A stretch of 53,578 nt of DNA from an uncultured Bacteroidia bacterium (lineage in GTDB: Bacteria; Bacteroidota; Bacteroidia; NS11-12g; UBA955): positions 1-53,578 of the forward strand of contig CALSSY010000019.1 of NCBI GenBank assembly GCA_943789135.1. Reading direction: 5' to 3'. The number at the start of each line of letters is the position of its first letter. Position 1 is the stretch's first letter. Shown one piece after another: positions 28,401 to 39,239 of the stretch. The translations under genes were made by a program, and so were the position numbers. The notes below the pieces were generated by a model. That model was not told where the DNA came from and did no database searches. It saw nothing but the letters and a program-made list of their open reading frames with translations.

Positions 28401-28951
28401 CAGCACAAGAGGTATTGCCCGCGTCGTCGATACCCCATTCTTTTCCAGACTCTTTAAAGGTGCTGTTTTTTTGATTGATGTATAATAGATTTCTCTTTTT
28501 GTCTTTTTCTTTAGAAGGGCCCACTGGCACAAATGTAAATATCTAACCAACCGTCGTTGTTCACATCTACCATACTCACGCCTGTCATCCAATTTGAAGT
28601 TTCAATTCCAGCTTTAGATGTGATATCTTCAAATTTGAAACCGCCCTTGTTTAAATAAAGCTTTGAGGGCGTTGCATTCCCTGAGAAAAACAGGTCGTTT
28701 AATCCATCGTTGTTAATGTCACCTATTCCAACACCGGAACCGTTAAAGAGATAATGGTAGGTGAATTGATTTAAGGAATCGCTTTCCGGCACATTGTTTA
28801 CAAAATCTACTCCCGAAATTTCGGAATCAATTTTTTCAAATAATGTTGAGTTCAACTCGCCATCATTATTGCTTTTATCGCAATTTGAAAATAGAATTGA
28901 AGTTAGTGATACGATTGCAAAAAGGTTAATCCGATTTAAAAGAGATTTCAT
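25443..28951 (-). CDS. Giant FG-GAP/VCBS beta-propeller lipoprotein with ASPIC/UnbV-like segment (two frameshifts)
   Basis: About 1,169 residues when three frames are joined. It starts with a lipoprotein signal (IVSLTSILFSNC). I count at least fourteen Dx(D/N)xDGxxD calcium-loop repeats (for example DINNDGLNDLFF, DFDNDGDLDLYV, DIDQDGDLDLYI, DVNHDGYLDVVF), which build FG-GAP beta-propeller blades. A mid-protein IFHIGLGQSKELPEIYL stretch resembles the ASPIC/UnbV domain. The likely location is the outer membrane surface, and the role unknown (adhesion or polymer binding is common for such proteins). Frame breaks lie near 28517-28522 (GGGCCC) and 26752-26762 (an ACACAC repeat), each one extra base; corrected joins read ICASGPSKEKDK and NNSYHHRLYINNG. 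The ATG at 28951 is 1 bp after the rodA stop. Confidence 0.85.
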
Positions 28952-28952
28952 T

Positions 28953-30265
28953 TTAGTTACGTCTGCTTGGTCGTATCTCAAAAATACGAATAATAATAGA
29001 TGTAAAGCCCCAGAGAGAACTTCCCCCAAAAGATATTAGGGGGAGTGGTATCCCAATTACCGGGACCAGTCCTATTGTCATTCCAATATTGATGAGCCAG
29101 TGGAAAAAGAAGATACTGGCTGCACCGCTGTAGCCCAATAATTCGGCCGTATGTGTCGGACTGTCGTCTCCGCAATTAGTACAAGCCGTATCACTAAGGA
29201 TAGGTAAATAAGCGCTAAAAAATACCAATACTCCTAAAAACCCCCATTCTTCGCCAATGGTACAAAAAATGAAATCCGTATGTTGTTCCGGAACAAAGCC
29301 CATTTTTGTCTGCGATCCGTTTAGAAAGCCTCGGCCGTTCCATTGGCCTGCTCCTATCGCGATTTTTGACTGGTCCAGGTTGTAGCCCATTCCTCGAGGA
29401 TCGGCCTTTAAGCCCAAGTACAATTTCGATTCGATCTTTCTGATATTCTTTGAAGAGTTTGTCGTAGGTCCTAGCCCACAACCGTGCTGAAGGCCAAACT
29501 AATGGCGACAACTACTCCTGATTGCCCAGTAGATATTTGCTTTACGCCTCTAGGTAAGAAGTAAAATAGCGCGGCGGATAAGCCGGATAATGCCTAGTGA
29601 GGATGCCGTACAGCCAGTATATGCGGATATCTCGTAAGCTGTTGAAATAGATCGATGCAACGGCCAGATATACCCAGCCAGACTGCGAACTTAACAAGAT
29701 GTATCCTGGCATGCCCTCCCGGTATAAAACCAAATAAAACGAAAGGAAAACCAAGGCTGTTCCCGTATCGTTTTGTGCTAAAACAACGACTCAGGGGCAA
29801 AGTGATATAATTCCCACTGAGATTGAAATGTTTTTCCAGACCCTTGAAGCGCATTCCATATCCCCCAAGGAATTTCCCTAAGTGCCATTGCCGTTGCTAA
29901 TTTGGCAAACTCTGAGGGCTGTATGCCTATTCCCCCAAAGCCAAACCACGATTTCGCTCCAGCCACTTCTCGCCCTAAGAACAACACCGATATGTTCAAT
30001 AATATAACAAGTCCATAGACGTAATACGATAGATAATTTATGAATACAACATTCGTGTAGGATACCACCGTTATTGATGAGCATTGCCCCGCCGATCCAC
30101 ACTAGTTGTTTGAGCGCAGTGGCCGAGGGCTGAAAGCCTTCTTGATTCACGTCAGTAGTTACGGAATAGATATTCAACCATCCTATCAACAGCAGTAATC
30201 CATAGAGCACTACGGCTATCCAGTCCAATCGTCCCTTCTCTATTTTGTTGACTTTGGTATCTCAT
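28953..30265 (-). pseudogene. rodA: Rod shape-determining protein RodA (SEDS glycosyltransferase), frame-disrupted
   Basis: SEDS peptidoglycan polymerase working with PBP2 in cell elongation, in the inner membrane. Fragments in several frames follow the family order: IGLDWIAVVLYGLLLLIGWL and NIYSVTTDVNQEGFQPSATA (N terminus), AGAKSWFGFGGIGIQPSEFA (the PSE-F-K motif), GMPGYILLSS, NGRGFLNGSQTKMGFVPEQH, TDFIFCTIGEEWGFLG and LPLISFGGSS. The likely ATG at 30265 begins MRYQSQQNREGTIG, right at the end of mrdA. The stop at 28953 is 1 bp before the FG-GAP gene start. At least five frame changes are present; the conserved text argues for assembly error. Confidence 0.82.
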
Positions 30266-32150
30266 TGTGGTTCCAGATACGCTGTTTTTGATCCGTTCCA
30301 GCAAAGGTAGGGTACTCGTGTGGTTGTATCGGGGTAATAGATATTTCTCTATCACCAAGTTGCTAATTGGTGCGGCATACGTTGATCCGAATCCTGCGTT
30401 TTCTACAATTACCGCCACCGCTATTTTAGGATTGTATCTCGGGGCGAAGGATATAAATAATGAGTGGTCTTTTCCGTGTGGATTCTGTGCCGTACCTGTT
30501 TTCCCGCATATGTCGATACCCGGTATTCCCTGTGCCATTTCCGGTTCCACCGGGCTGCATAACCTTGCTCATGCCTTCAATCACGGTTTCAAAATGCTTA
30601 GGATTGATGGTAGTGCGGTTCGGATTTGTGTGAACTTTCTTAGCCATGAAGTATCATGATATCCCTCAATCTTGTATAGACTTAACGAGGTGTGGCGTGT
30701 AAAATAATACCCCCGATTGGCAATGATGGCAGCTACATTGGCTAGTTGTAGTGGTGTTAGTAGTATTTCCCCTTGTCCGATACCCAATGAGACAACTTTC
30801 TGAGAACTGCGCCATTTCTTTACCGTGTCGTTTGGCTAGTCCTCTCAACCGTGGGAATATTGCCCTTTGGCTTCTCCCGAATAAATCTATTCCCGTCGGA
30901 TTTCCCAATCCAAAGCTTCGCCAGTGTTTTTCCAAGTACCCGATACCCCTCGTGTGCGTTGCCATATTTTGGATGATCTATGATTTGCCGGAAAAGGTCG
31001 CAGTAATAAGCGTTGCAAGAGATTTGGATTGATCCTTCCACGTCCAATGGGCCTGGGATGTCCATGGCAACCAATTACGATCCTTCCCATGTGGTATCCG
31101 CCGGCACATCCCTTTGCGCGAAGAGGGCACGATGATTATGCCTTCTTGCAAGTCCGATTAACGCCAATACTGTTTTTACCGTACTACCAGGAGGATATAC
31201 ACCCTTTTACGGCTCGGTTGTACAACGGCTTTTTGGGATCTATGAGCATTTTCCGGAAGGCACCGGTTACGTTCTTTTCCTACCAAGTTCATTTGGATCG
31301 AAATCAGGTTTGTTCACAAAAACCAGATACTTCGCCTGTTTTGGGCTCAATGGCGACGATACTTCCGCGCTTTCCTTGAAAGAGCAGTTCTGCATAGCGC
31401 TGGAGATTTAACATCTATAGTGCTGATAACATCGGGTCCAGAAATTGCAGGAGATTTTGAAAGGAGTCGTTATTCACTTCTCCTCGTTCTTGGTAAGTTC
31501 GATCTTGCCAAACGGTTTTTAACGCCTTTAACCCCTCGGAATAAAGTTTCATAATATTTTTCTATTCCCGTTATGCCCACTAAGTCTCCTGGTTGATAAT
31601 ACGGGTCTTCTTTTAATAGAGATTCACTAGCCTCACCCAAATATCCCAAAGCGTGCGCACCTCCTTGTATATTGTAATTTCTATCTGTTCTAGGCTCTAC
31701 ATAAAACCCACGTAGTCTGTATAAATTCTCCCTCAAAAGGGTGTATTGCTTTTCAGATAAATTCGAGTAAAACAGAGCTGATCGATCGTATGCATTGTTT
31801 TTACGACGTTTTCGTGATTTTATCCAAGTTTCTAAAAGCAGTTTCTCGTAAAAGGCGGAATCAATCTGCAGTACGTTGCATATAAAGTCTCTGTTTGCAC
31901 TATCAATATCTCTTGGAAAAGCAAATAAATCGTACATCACAAAATTCTTTGCAATGATGTTTTTGTTTCTATCGTATATAACCGATCGAGATGGATAAAG
32001 AGTGATCTTATTTAGGGCATTATTAATGGCCTTTAATTCATAATGATTCCCAGAAAGTTGTAAACTACCAACTCTAATGAGATAAATCAGGTAAAACAGA
32101 ATGAAAATCCCAACGAAAACTTTAGATCGATTTTTATTGAGGTCTTGCAT
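30266..32150 (-). pseudogene. mrdA: Penicillin-binding protein 2 (elongation transpeptidase), frame-disrupted
   Basis: The N-terminal 226 residues are intact: a membrane anchor (KVFVGIFILFYLIYLIRVG), then the PBP dimerisation region (LYPSRSVIYDRNKNIIAKN, GIEKYYETLFRGVKGVK). After that the frame breaks repeatedly, but SxN (SCNAYY), GIGQGEILLTPLQLANVAAI and the KTG motif (CGKTGTAQNPHGKDHSLFIS) are all there in order. It cross-links peptidoglycan during rod elongation together with RodA. The ATG at 32150 overlaps the mreD stop by one base (TAATG). The 3' end is approximate because the frame runs into rodA. Confidence 0.82.
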
Positions 32151-32670
32151 TACTGATTGAATACATTCTTATACAACAATATTAAGAGTAAGGATCCAAT
32201 GGAAGAAATGATGGTGCTTAAAATAATGTCGAATAGATAGTTGAAGCTAAAAAAATCCAAACTGAAAAATGTAAAATGATGTATGGCTATCAAGGACATG
32301 CTGTAGTATAAATAGGTTAACCAACCTTTGCTGTTTATATCAAGGTAGGATTCACCTTGTAGTTGCAATGATTCAAAATCAATAAATCGATGTTCAATAT
32401 GATATTTGAAAAAATACCATTAGTACACAGCTGGGCGGGCATGCGTTCCAAATGAGCCCGATAAACAGATCAATTAATGTACCAAATGCAAAATGCGGTG
32501 AACAAATAGGCCGAATCGATCAAAATTCATCGGTAAAATAAGGAACAAAACCAGGTATGGCATAGGATGTAGCCAAAATCCCAAATCAACTTGTTGAAGA
32601 ATAAAGGGCTTGTAAAAATGCTACAGCCCAATGCAATGCCCACTATTTTTTAATATTTGAATCACGGTTT
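32150..32670 (-). pseudogene. mreD: Rod shape-determining protein MreD, frame-disrupted
   Basis: Small polytopic protein of the elongation complex. The C-terminal third is in one frame (SLIAIHHFTFFSLDFFSFNY, IILSTIISSIGSLLLILLYK). The earlier part is recognisable only by joining frames, with hydrophobic pieces such as DLGFWLHPMPYLVLFLILPM. Identification rests mainly on position between mreC and mrdA plus the hydrophobic profile. The start near 32670 is approximate. Confidence 0.6.
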
Positions 32671-32689
32671 CAATATTCGAATTTAGTGA

Positions 32690-33531
32690 ATCTACTTCCT
32701 TTAAGGAATTGTTTTTTCACACAGTAGACATAATGCAAAACGGCTAAAAATCCGTGGCAAAAAGAGATTTTGATTTTTTGATATTGTTTGTTGCAACGCT
32801 TTTTTTTTTGCCTCTACAACTCGTGCAACTGGTATACCTGGAGGGAAGATGTTGGGAATAATTACTACTTAGTAACCCATTGTCCTTTTTTTACGTCCTC
32901 TGTTCGATTTACTTCCTTCAAATATCCATATCGCGAATCGCTACCTTCCCATTTAATAACACCTTGCCTTAGATTTAAATCGGGGGATATAAGGGGGTCA
33001 GTTCAAAATTTGAGTTCAAGACGGACATCACACGGGCGTAATGCGAAGAGGTTGTAATTTACAACTCCGGCAACACCTGATGGGACTCAAAACGGCCATT
33101 CCATTTTTCTATTCCATCGGCTTCTCCTTGGTTGATGTAAAAGTAGTTATCGCGTTTGTTTGTGGTATTTCGAATTACTTCGGCAGGGAAATAAGTGTAA
33201 ATCTGTTGTTTTTATGGTTGTAGTCGAGGTATCGATAAAGGTAGAGTCGAACGTCTGAAAATGCGGCAAAATAATTCTGTTGAAGCTGTTGTCTTAGATG
33301 CGCATTTTTCTTCTTTCAGATAAACATTTTCTTCCTTAAGGGATAAGTATTCTGTGAAATCCGTCCGAGTTTGATCCACGGCTCTAAAAAAAAGAGACAC
33401 TTTGATTGAAAATAAAAGGAGTGTTGATAGAGTTTGATAACGAAGTACCAAGTTTAATGAGATCAGAAATAGTAAAAATCGCCGTCAGGGGATAGGCATT
33501 GTTTCCGAATCCATCGAATAATTACCCACAT
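32690..33531 (-). pseudogene. mreC: Rod shape-determining protein MreC, frame-disrupted
   Basis: Periplasmic scaffold of the elongasome with one N-terminal membrane helix. Visible pieces: an N terminus beginning MWVIIRWIRK, a hydrophobic stretch with TLSTLLLFSIKVSLFF, then the coiled-coil register YLSLKEENVYLKEE, and fragments of the later beta-barrel domain. The candidate ATG is at 33531, directly after mreB. The rest is too broken to define the 3' end precisely. Assignment relies on the coiled coil and the mreB-C-D order. Confidence 0.62.
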
Positions 33532-33544
33532 GACAATTCAGACT

Positions 33545-34601
33545 TAGGCGGTCCATCAAGAACTTGAATTTACCAATGTTTTTAAGGGCAGTGCCAGTAC
33601 CACGAACAACAGCGCGCAATGGGTCCTTCAGCAATATTTACTCTTAATTTTGTCTTGGCAGAAATTCTTTTGTCCAATCCTCTCAATAATGCACCTCCAC
33701 CTGTAAGCCATATTCCCATTGGTTAGGATATCGGCGCTTAGTTCTGGCGGGGATTGCTCGAGGGCTCTAAGAATGGCTTCCTCTACCTTCATGATGCTTT
33801 TATCTAAACAACGTGCTATTTCAGGATAAACCAAACATGGATTACTCTTTGGGATGCCCGTCATCAAATCTCTACCATGTACGGCATAATCCTCTGGTGG
33901 GTTTTCAAGTTCTTGCAAAGCACTTCCAATTGAGATTTTTATTTTTTTCTGCAGTTCGTTCACCAATTAATAGATTGTGTTCCCCGTCCTCATGTATTCA
34001 ACGATTATCCAAATTGAACTCATCACCTGCAACGCGAAATAGATTTCATCACATACGATTCCCTCCTAGAGCAATAATGGCAAATTTCCGTTGTTCCACC
34101 TCCAATATCGATAATCATATTACCTTGGGGTTGTGTAACGTCAATACCTATACCCACAGCAGCCCGCCATTGGCTCATGAATCAAGTAATACTTCCTTTG
34201 CTCCGGATCGTTTCTGCACTATCTTTTTACCGCACGTTTTTTCAACTTCGGTAATTCCAGAGGGAATACAAAATAACCATTTTCAACTGTGGAACTTATC
34301 CATTGTTTGTCTTTGGTTCATCATTTTTAATCATGGCCACGTATCATGTTGCTCCGCAGCCTGGGAAATCAGCGATAACACCATCCTTTAAAGGTCTTAT
34401 GGTTCGTAATACCTTCATTTTCTTTTACCATACATCTGCATGGCTTCTCGTCCAATTGCAATTACATTCCCAGTGTTTCTTTCCAAAGCAATTAATTGAA
34501 GGTTCGTCTACTACGACTTTCTCTTTGTGTATGATCAGGGTATTGGCCCGTGCCTAAATCAATGGCCAATTCTTGTGTTAAAAAAAGCTAAAAATTCCCA
34601 T
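33545..34601 (-). pseudogene. mreB: Rod shape-determining protein MreB (bacterial actin), frame-disrupted
   Basis: The start MGIFSFF at 34601 is followed by LAIDLGTGNTLII in the next frame, the phosphate-1 loop of actin-fold ATPases. The C-terminal part is clear: IGSALQELENPPEDYAVHGR, DLMTGIPK, LDKSIMKVEEAILRALEQ and SPPELSADI. The last stretch reads [20 protein letters not shown]. The protein forms cytoplasmic filaments that direct wall synthesis and heads the mreBCD-mrdA-rodA operon. At least six frame changes occur within about 1 kb. The stop codon could not be fixed. Confidence 0.82.
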
Positions 34602-34618
34602 GGGTGTTTAACAACTTG

Positions 34619-34626
34619 CAAAAATA
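34619..34626 (-). promoter_or_regulatory. -7 box of the mre operon (TATTTTTG)
   Basis: Full TAnnTTTG match on the minus strand, 17 nt before the mreB ATG at 34601. This implies a leader of roughly 10 nt. Confidence 0.45.
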
Positions 34627-34657
34627 AAGCAAAAAACTCCGGTTTTCTAGTGATAAA

Positions 34658-37600
34658 TTAACAGGCTTTTTTTAAAAATTCTTTCCAAGCGATAAAAGCA
34701 ATCGCGGGTGCAGTTTTTGAGTGCGCCAATTCGACCTTCAGCGTATTCAATTCTGATAGGATAGTTTCCAATATGTTAACCTGAGCACCAAAGCCCTATG
34801 CCGCTTACCCAAGGATTTTGACGCGTACTAGCGGTTAGGGTATAGTTTGGGGTGTTTTTTATGGTTTTTGTGTTGTAGGGGTTGCTGTAATGGCCGGGAG
34901 GACTCACCGTAGAATGCAAGCCCACCATCAAAAAAGGGCGTATACGACCATGCTTTTTCCAAAAAATTCGTTTCTTTCAAGGGAATTCGGGAAAAAGGCC
35001 CGTAGCAAAGGCAAGCCAAAAATCCCGTTTTGATGTGTAATAGACTATTGCCTATTCGAATTCCGACAGGAAGTCCGCGAATATCAAAGCCCCCTTGTAG
35101 AAATTGAAGCTGATATTCTCTCAAGCTATTTATAGAGAAAATTATTATTCGCAGAACTCGAAATCCAGCCCTCACTTCCGCCTAGCATATAGCTAATATT
35201 TTGCTTGCTAAATGAAATAAATGGCAGAAAAGATTTGCTTTTCCAATTGAAGATTGAAATTTGACCATTCACATGGTAATTTCCGTTAAATGAGAATGTG
35301 GGGTATTTTTTGAGTTCTCACTTAAAATGGCACCAGTAATAAATTTGCTATGTAATTGATAGTTTTGTTTTATGTGTTTTTGTTATTTAAATTATTGGAA
35401 GAAAGTATTAATTCCAATGGGGTATTTTGAAGTAAGTTTTTTCTGTGAAGTAGATAAGGATACCTTTTTCTTTTGAAATTGTTTAGTGAGATGATTTGAC
35501 TGTTTAATACAAAAATCCCAGTTGAGAAATTGGAGCTCAAAATAGGATGTACTATCTGAAACTTGAAAGATGTATTGCGATTGCGATAACTTGTTCCATT
35601 AGTTTGAGAGAATTGTCTTAAGCGATAATTCAATTCGCTGTTAAAGTTGACATTGTTGTTGCTGCGATATTTTATGTTTTTACTTGAATGCCTATTCTTC
35701 GGCGATTGATATTGCTGTAAAGATTCAGATCTAATCTGTGCTTATGAACAATATCCATTATTGTAATGCTGTAGAAAAAAAGTCAATGGGGGAATTATAT
35801 TGTTCAATGGGATTTACCAATCCGTCATAGGGGAGCTTTGAAATCTGAATTCCAAAGTTGAAACTGGGCTCCTGTGGATGTAGAACCAAGGATTAAATCC
35901 AGAGCTTTGCCAAGGTTTGTTTCCGTTAGAAGGCTTTCGAATTAGAAATTTGGAGAATTCTTTTTCGTTTAAACGGTGATGTGAATTTTTGCTTCAGAAT
36001 ATATTTTTCCTTTGAATAATCGTGTCATTTTTTTTTAGAAATGGAGTCGAAGCTCAAAATAGTTTTTTATAAAAAGTGGTCCTCTCGCAAATACAGGTGC
36101 TGAAAACTCAATAATATTAACATTCCATCTATTTTTAGCGATAAAAAAACTCTATGAATCGATCGGATTTTTAATATTCTTTGTTGTTGATAGGACAATC
36201 CTTTTTGTCGGAGTTTTGATTGTATTTGCTTTAGGATTACTTAAATCCATGTTATAAATAGCATCTTCCATAGCTGTGTTTTTAAACAAAGCTGAATTTC
36301 TTTGCGCTTTGCACAATCAGATTTTTTCAATGCCCCATTCTGTTCTACCGTGTATGATTGCGTATATTTTTTTTTCTTCAAGTGTATTATTTCTAATATT
36401 TAACTGGTAAATACCTGATTCATATTGGTTTTTTGATTCTTCTTATTTTAGTAATAAAGAAACAAATTGGAATCTGAACCTAAAACCACTTCATCAATTT
36501 TATTTGCCGTTGCTATCCAATAAATATTCATTGGTTATGCATTTCTTTTGGATTGAATAATACAGAAGCTCTGTTTTTTCCCGGACTTTCTTTTAAAAGA
36601 GTAAGGTTATCATTATTGGATTGAACTATTCGATATTGTGATGCTGGTGCTAGTTGTATGTTTGTGTTCTTAAATTGCAAATTCCAAGTTTTGTGATATC
36701 CAACATGAATCCAATCCCTTGTTTCTTCGTTGTAAGACCAACTATATTTCTTAAAAGTTGGAAATGGATGGGGCGTAACTCATGGGTTGTTTTTTTTAAT
36801 TATTTCTCGGGTTTCCTGAAACTTATTTTCCCATAAATAATGCTCGATACTAAAAGGGCTGGAAAGGCTGACTATTGCAGACTCTGATTTATTGTTGAAA
36901 TTGAATTTAGCTATTCGTGATTCGTGTTTTTTTAGATCAATGAAAAAAATCACCTGCTATTGCCAATTGTTGGATTGTTTTTTATTCAATTCATCAAATC
37001 GTGCATTTAGCCATTTTCGAAAACTCAGGCCAAAATGGTATTCAAATAAATTTTCAAAATTATCCGGCATACTTGACGAGCATCCAGAATACGCTGTTTA
37101 GGTTTTTTTTCCTTTTTCCTTTTCGAAGAAAATACCAAAGAAACTTTGCCGAAAAGAGCTTCATTTTCCGGTTTCTATAAAATTCAAATTTCTGAATGCA
37201 GAGGTGTTTTATTTTTTGCTTTAAACTGCAGAAAATCCTCGCGACTTAACTCCCCCAGAGAAATGTTCAATAAAGCCTTTAATTAGCCATTGCGGTGTTT
37301 TTTTGATTTTTCACAGATTCGAATCTATTTCTGTACGTAAATCCCAACAGGAATTCATTTCAAAAATTGTTTTGCAATGCCTCGCCGAATTTGATATTCA
37401 ATGTCAATATCATTCCCCCGTTAATAAAAACGCATTGATAAACGGTTCCTTCAATTAAATCTTCTGTGATAGGGGTTGTCGTAATAACCCAGTTTTATTT
37501 TGGTTTTTTACGATATTCATCATACTCGTTGAAGCTTTTAAACGCAATCAAATGCATCCGATCACTTGTTTTATAGATCAGGTTTCGTTCTAATTCGTTA

Positions 37601-37801
37601 AGTACTGATTCTGAAATTTCGAAAGCAGATTTTGATGATAGGTGTTTTGTCATTAAAAATCAGAAGGCAACAACCATTCTATTCTACCTTTGGTATATGA
37701 TTTGTAGTGTGAAAATTGAAAATCTTTGGCCAACAGTGTGGCAGGTCATAAGGGAAATTACGCTATACAGAAAGAGTTTTATCAGTCCCCATTCGCCACA
37801 T
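34658..37801 (-). pseudogene. Secreted peptidase-MA-like / beta-propeller / outer-membrane-barrel protein, frame-disrupted
   Basis: About 3.1 kb with no long frame, but coherent protein text appears when frames are joined. N terminus: signal-like GLIKLFLYSVISLMTCHTVG, then FQFSHYKSYTKGRMVVAF. Next is a peptidase-MA-like section (NLIYKTSDRMHLIAFKSFNE, TPQWLIKGFIEHFSGGVKSR, FEYHFGLSFRKWLNARF); the usual HExxH is not evident there. The middle resembles beta-propeller repeats, and the end resembles an outer-membrane barrel (GGFDIRGLPVG, then FFDGGLAFYGES, final LGKNF-like strand). This matches a PD40/TolB-like Bacteroidota architecture of about 1,000 residues. The function is unknown. The start could be 37801 or 37792. 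It lies upstream of mreB and is divergent from rocD. Confidence 0.45.
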
Positions 37802-37805
37802 ATTC

Positions 37806-37813
37806 CAAATATA
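37806..37813 (-). promoter_or_regulatory. -7 box TATATTTG of the barrel-protein gene
   Basis: Minus strand TATATTTG, 4 nt before an ATG at 37801 and 13 nt before a second ATG at 37792. Full consensus match. Confidence 0.45.
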
Positions 37814-37876
37814 AGTATAACTTTATATTTACTTTGTTTTGATTCCCTAAATGAGGCATGTTGATGCAAAAGATTG

Positions 37877-37884
37877 TACTTTCG
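37877..37884 (+). promoter_or_regulatory. Candidate -7 box of rocD (TACTTTCG)
   Basis: Differs from TAnnTTTG at one base and lies 4 nt before the ATG at 37889. It is within the error-rich block, so the mismatch may be a base error. Confidence 0.3.
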
Positions 37885-37888
37885 CGTT

Positions 37889-39116
37889 ATGAGTAAGGCT
37901 AATTATTATATTGAACTTGAAGATAAATTTGGGCGCCCATAACTACCATCCATTACCCGTAGTAATAGCCCAAAGGAAGTGGTGTTCACGTTTGGGACGT
38001 TGATAACAAACAATACTTAGATTTTCTATCTTGCGTATTCAGGCCGTTAACCAAGGCCATTGCCATCCCCAAATTATAAAAGCATTGCAATGACCAATCT
38101 AAGGTTTTTGACTCTTACGAGTAGAGCTTTCCATAATAACATATTAGGAGAATTTGAAAAATTCATCACAAACATGTTCGGTTATGATCGTGTTTTGCCT
38201 ATGAATACAGGTGTAGAAGGCGGGGAAACGGCTATAAAATTAGCGCGTAAATGGGGTTATGAAGTGAAAGGAATTCCTGAAAATCAAGCTCATGTATTAT
38301 TTGCCGAAGGTAACTTTTGGGGAAGAACCATAGCAGCTGTAAGTACATCAGACGACGAAGATAGTTATGGTAATTTTGGTCCATTTGTCCCCAATTTTTC
38401 AAATATACCTTACAACGACATTTCAGCCTTAGAGGACGCTTTAAAAAGAATCCCAATGTTTGTGCTTTTATGGTTGAACCAATTCAAGGAGAGGCTGGGG
38501 TTGTAGTTCCAGACGATGGCTATCTCAAAACCGTTAGAGATTTGTGCACCCAGTATAATGTATTGTTTATTGCCGACGAAGTGCAAACAGGTATTGCCCG
38601 AACCGGAAAGTTGACATGTTGTGAACACGAAGGGGTTAAGCCAGACTTGTTGATTTTAGGCAAAGCTTTAGGAGGTGGGTGTATTCCCCGTGAGTTGTGT
38701 TTTGGGTAATGACGAAGTTATGCTGACCATTAAACCAGGTCAACATGGAAGTACTTTTGGCGGAAATCCATTGGCATGTGCGGTGGCTATGGCTGCATTG
38801 AATGTGGTGAAAGATGAGCATTTGTCAGAGAATGCAGAAAGATTAGGCGTTATTTTTAGAAAAAGAATGGAAAATATGAACTTGCCGATGGTTTCACTTG
38901 TTCGAGGTAAGGGGCTTTTAAACGCCATAAAAATTGAACCTTTTGGAAATGGAATCAAAGCATGGGATGTTTGTATCAAAATGCGAGACAATGGGTTACT
39001 GGCTAAACAAACCCATGAACATATAATAAGATTTCGCACCACCTCTTGTTATTAGCGAAGAGCAAATTCATCAAGCATGCGATATTATTGAAAATTCCTT
39101 GAAAGAATTAATGTAA
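37889..39116 (+). pseudogene. rocD: Ornithine aminotransferase, frame-disrupted
   Basis: Class III PLP aminotransferase converting ornithine and 2-oxoglutarate to glutamate semialdehyde and glutamate. Joined frames read in family order: [89 protein letters not shown] (DEVQTG at the cofactor), [20 protein letters not shown] with the Schiff-base lysine in GKALGGG, and [15 protein letters not shown]. The C terminus is IIENSLKELM. At least five frame changes occur, mostly in the first 200 bp and near 38460, 38695 and 39040. The length of about 409 codons is normal. Confidence 0.87.
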
Positions 39117-39132
39117 AAATCGAAATTTATTG

Positions 39133-39140
39133 TATTTTTG
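39133..39140 (+). promoter_or_regulatory. -7 box upstream of tRNA-Leu (TATTTTTG)
   Basis: Full TAnnTTTG match, 11 nt before the mature tRNA 5' end. Likely drives the tRNA and possibly the following gene. Confidence 0.5.
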
Positions 39141-39151
39141 CATTCCTTTCA

Positions 39152-39237
39152 GCTCGGGTGGCGGAATAGGTAGACGCGCAGGACTTAAAATCCTGTTCAC
39201 AGTAATGTGAGTACGGGTTCGATTCCCGTCCCGAGCA
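39152..39237 (+). tRNA. tRNA-Leu, anticodon TAA
   Basis: A class II tRNA of 86 nt. The acceptor stem GCTCGGG pairs with CCCGAGC, the discriminator is A39237, and the 3' CCA is not encoded. The anticodon stem CAGGA/TCCTG encloses CTTAAAA, giving anticodon TAA (reads UUA). A long variable arm (TTCACAGTAATGTGAGT) and a T arm ACGGGTTCGATTCCCGT are present. The next gene starts only 2 nt after the discriminator. Confidence 0.97.
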
Positions 39238-39239
39238 CA

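Noticed and set aside
33813..34391. A 192-codon plus-strand frame, the longest open frame in that stretch
   Set aside because: It is antisense to clear MreB text (YAVHGRDLMTGIPK) and is long only because the sense strand is full of frame errors.
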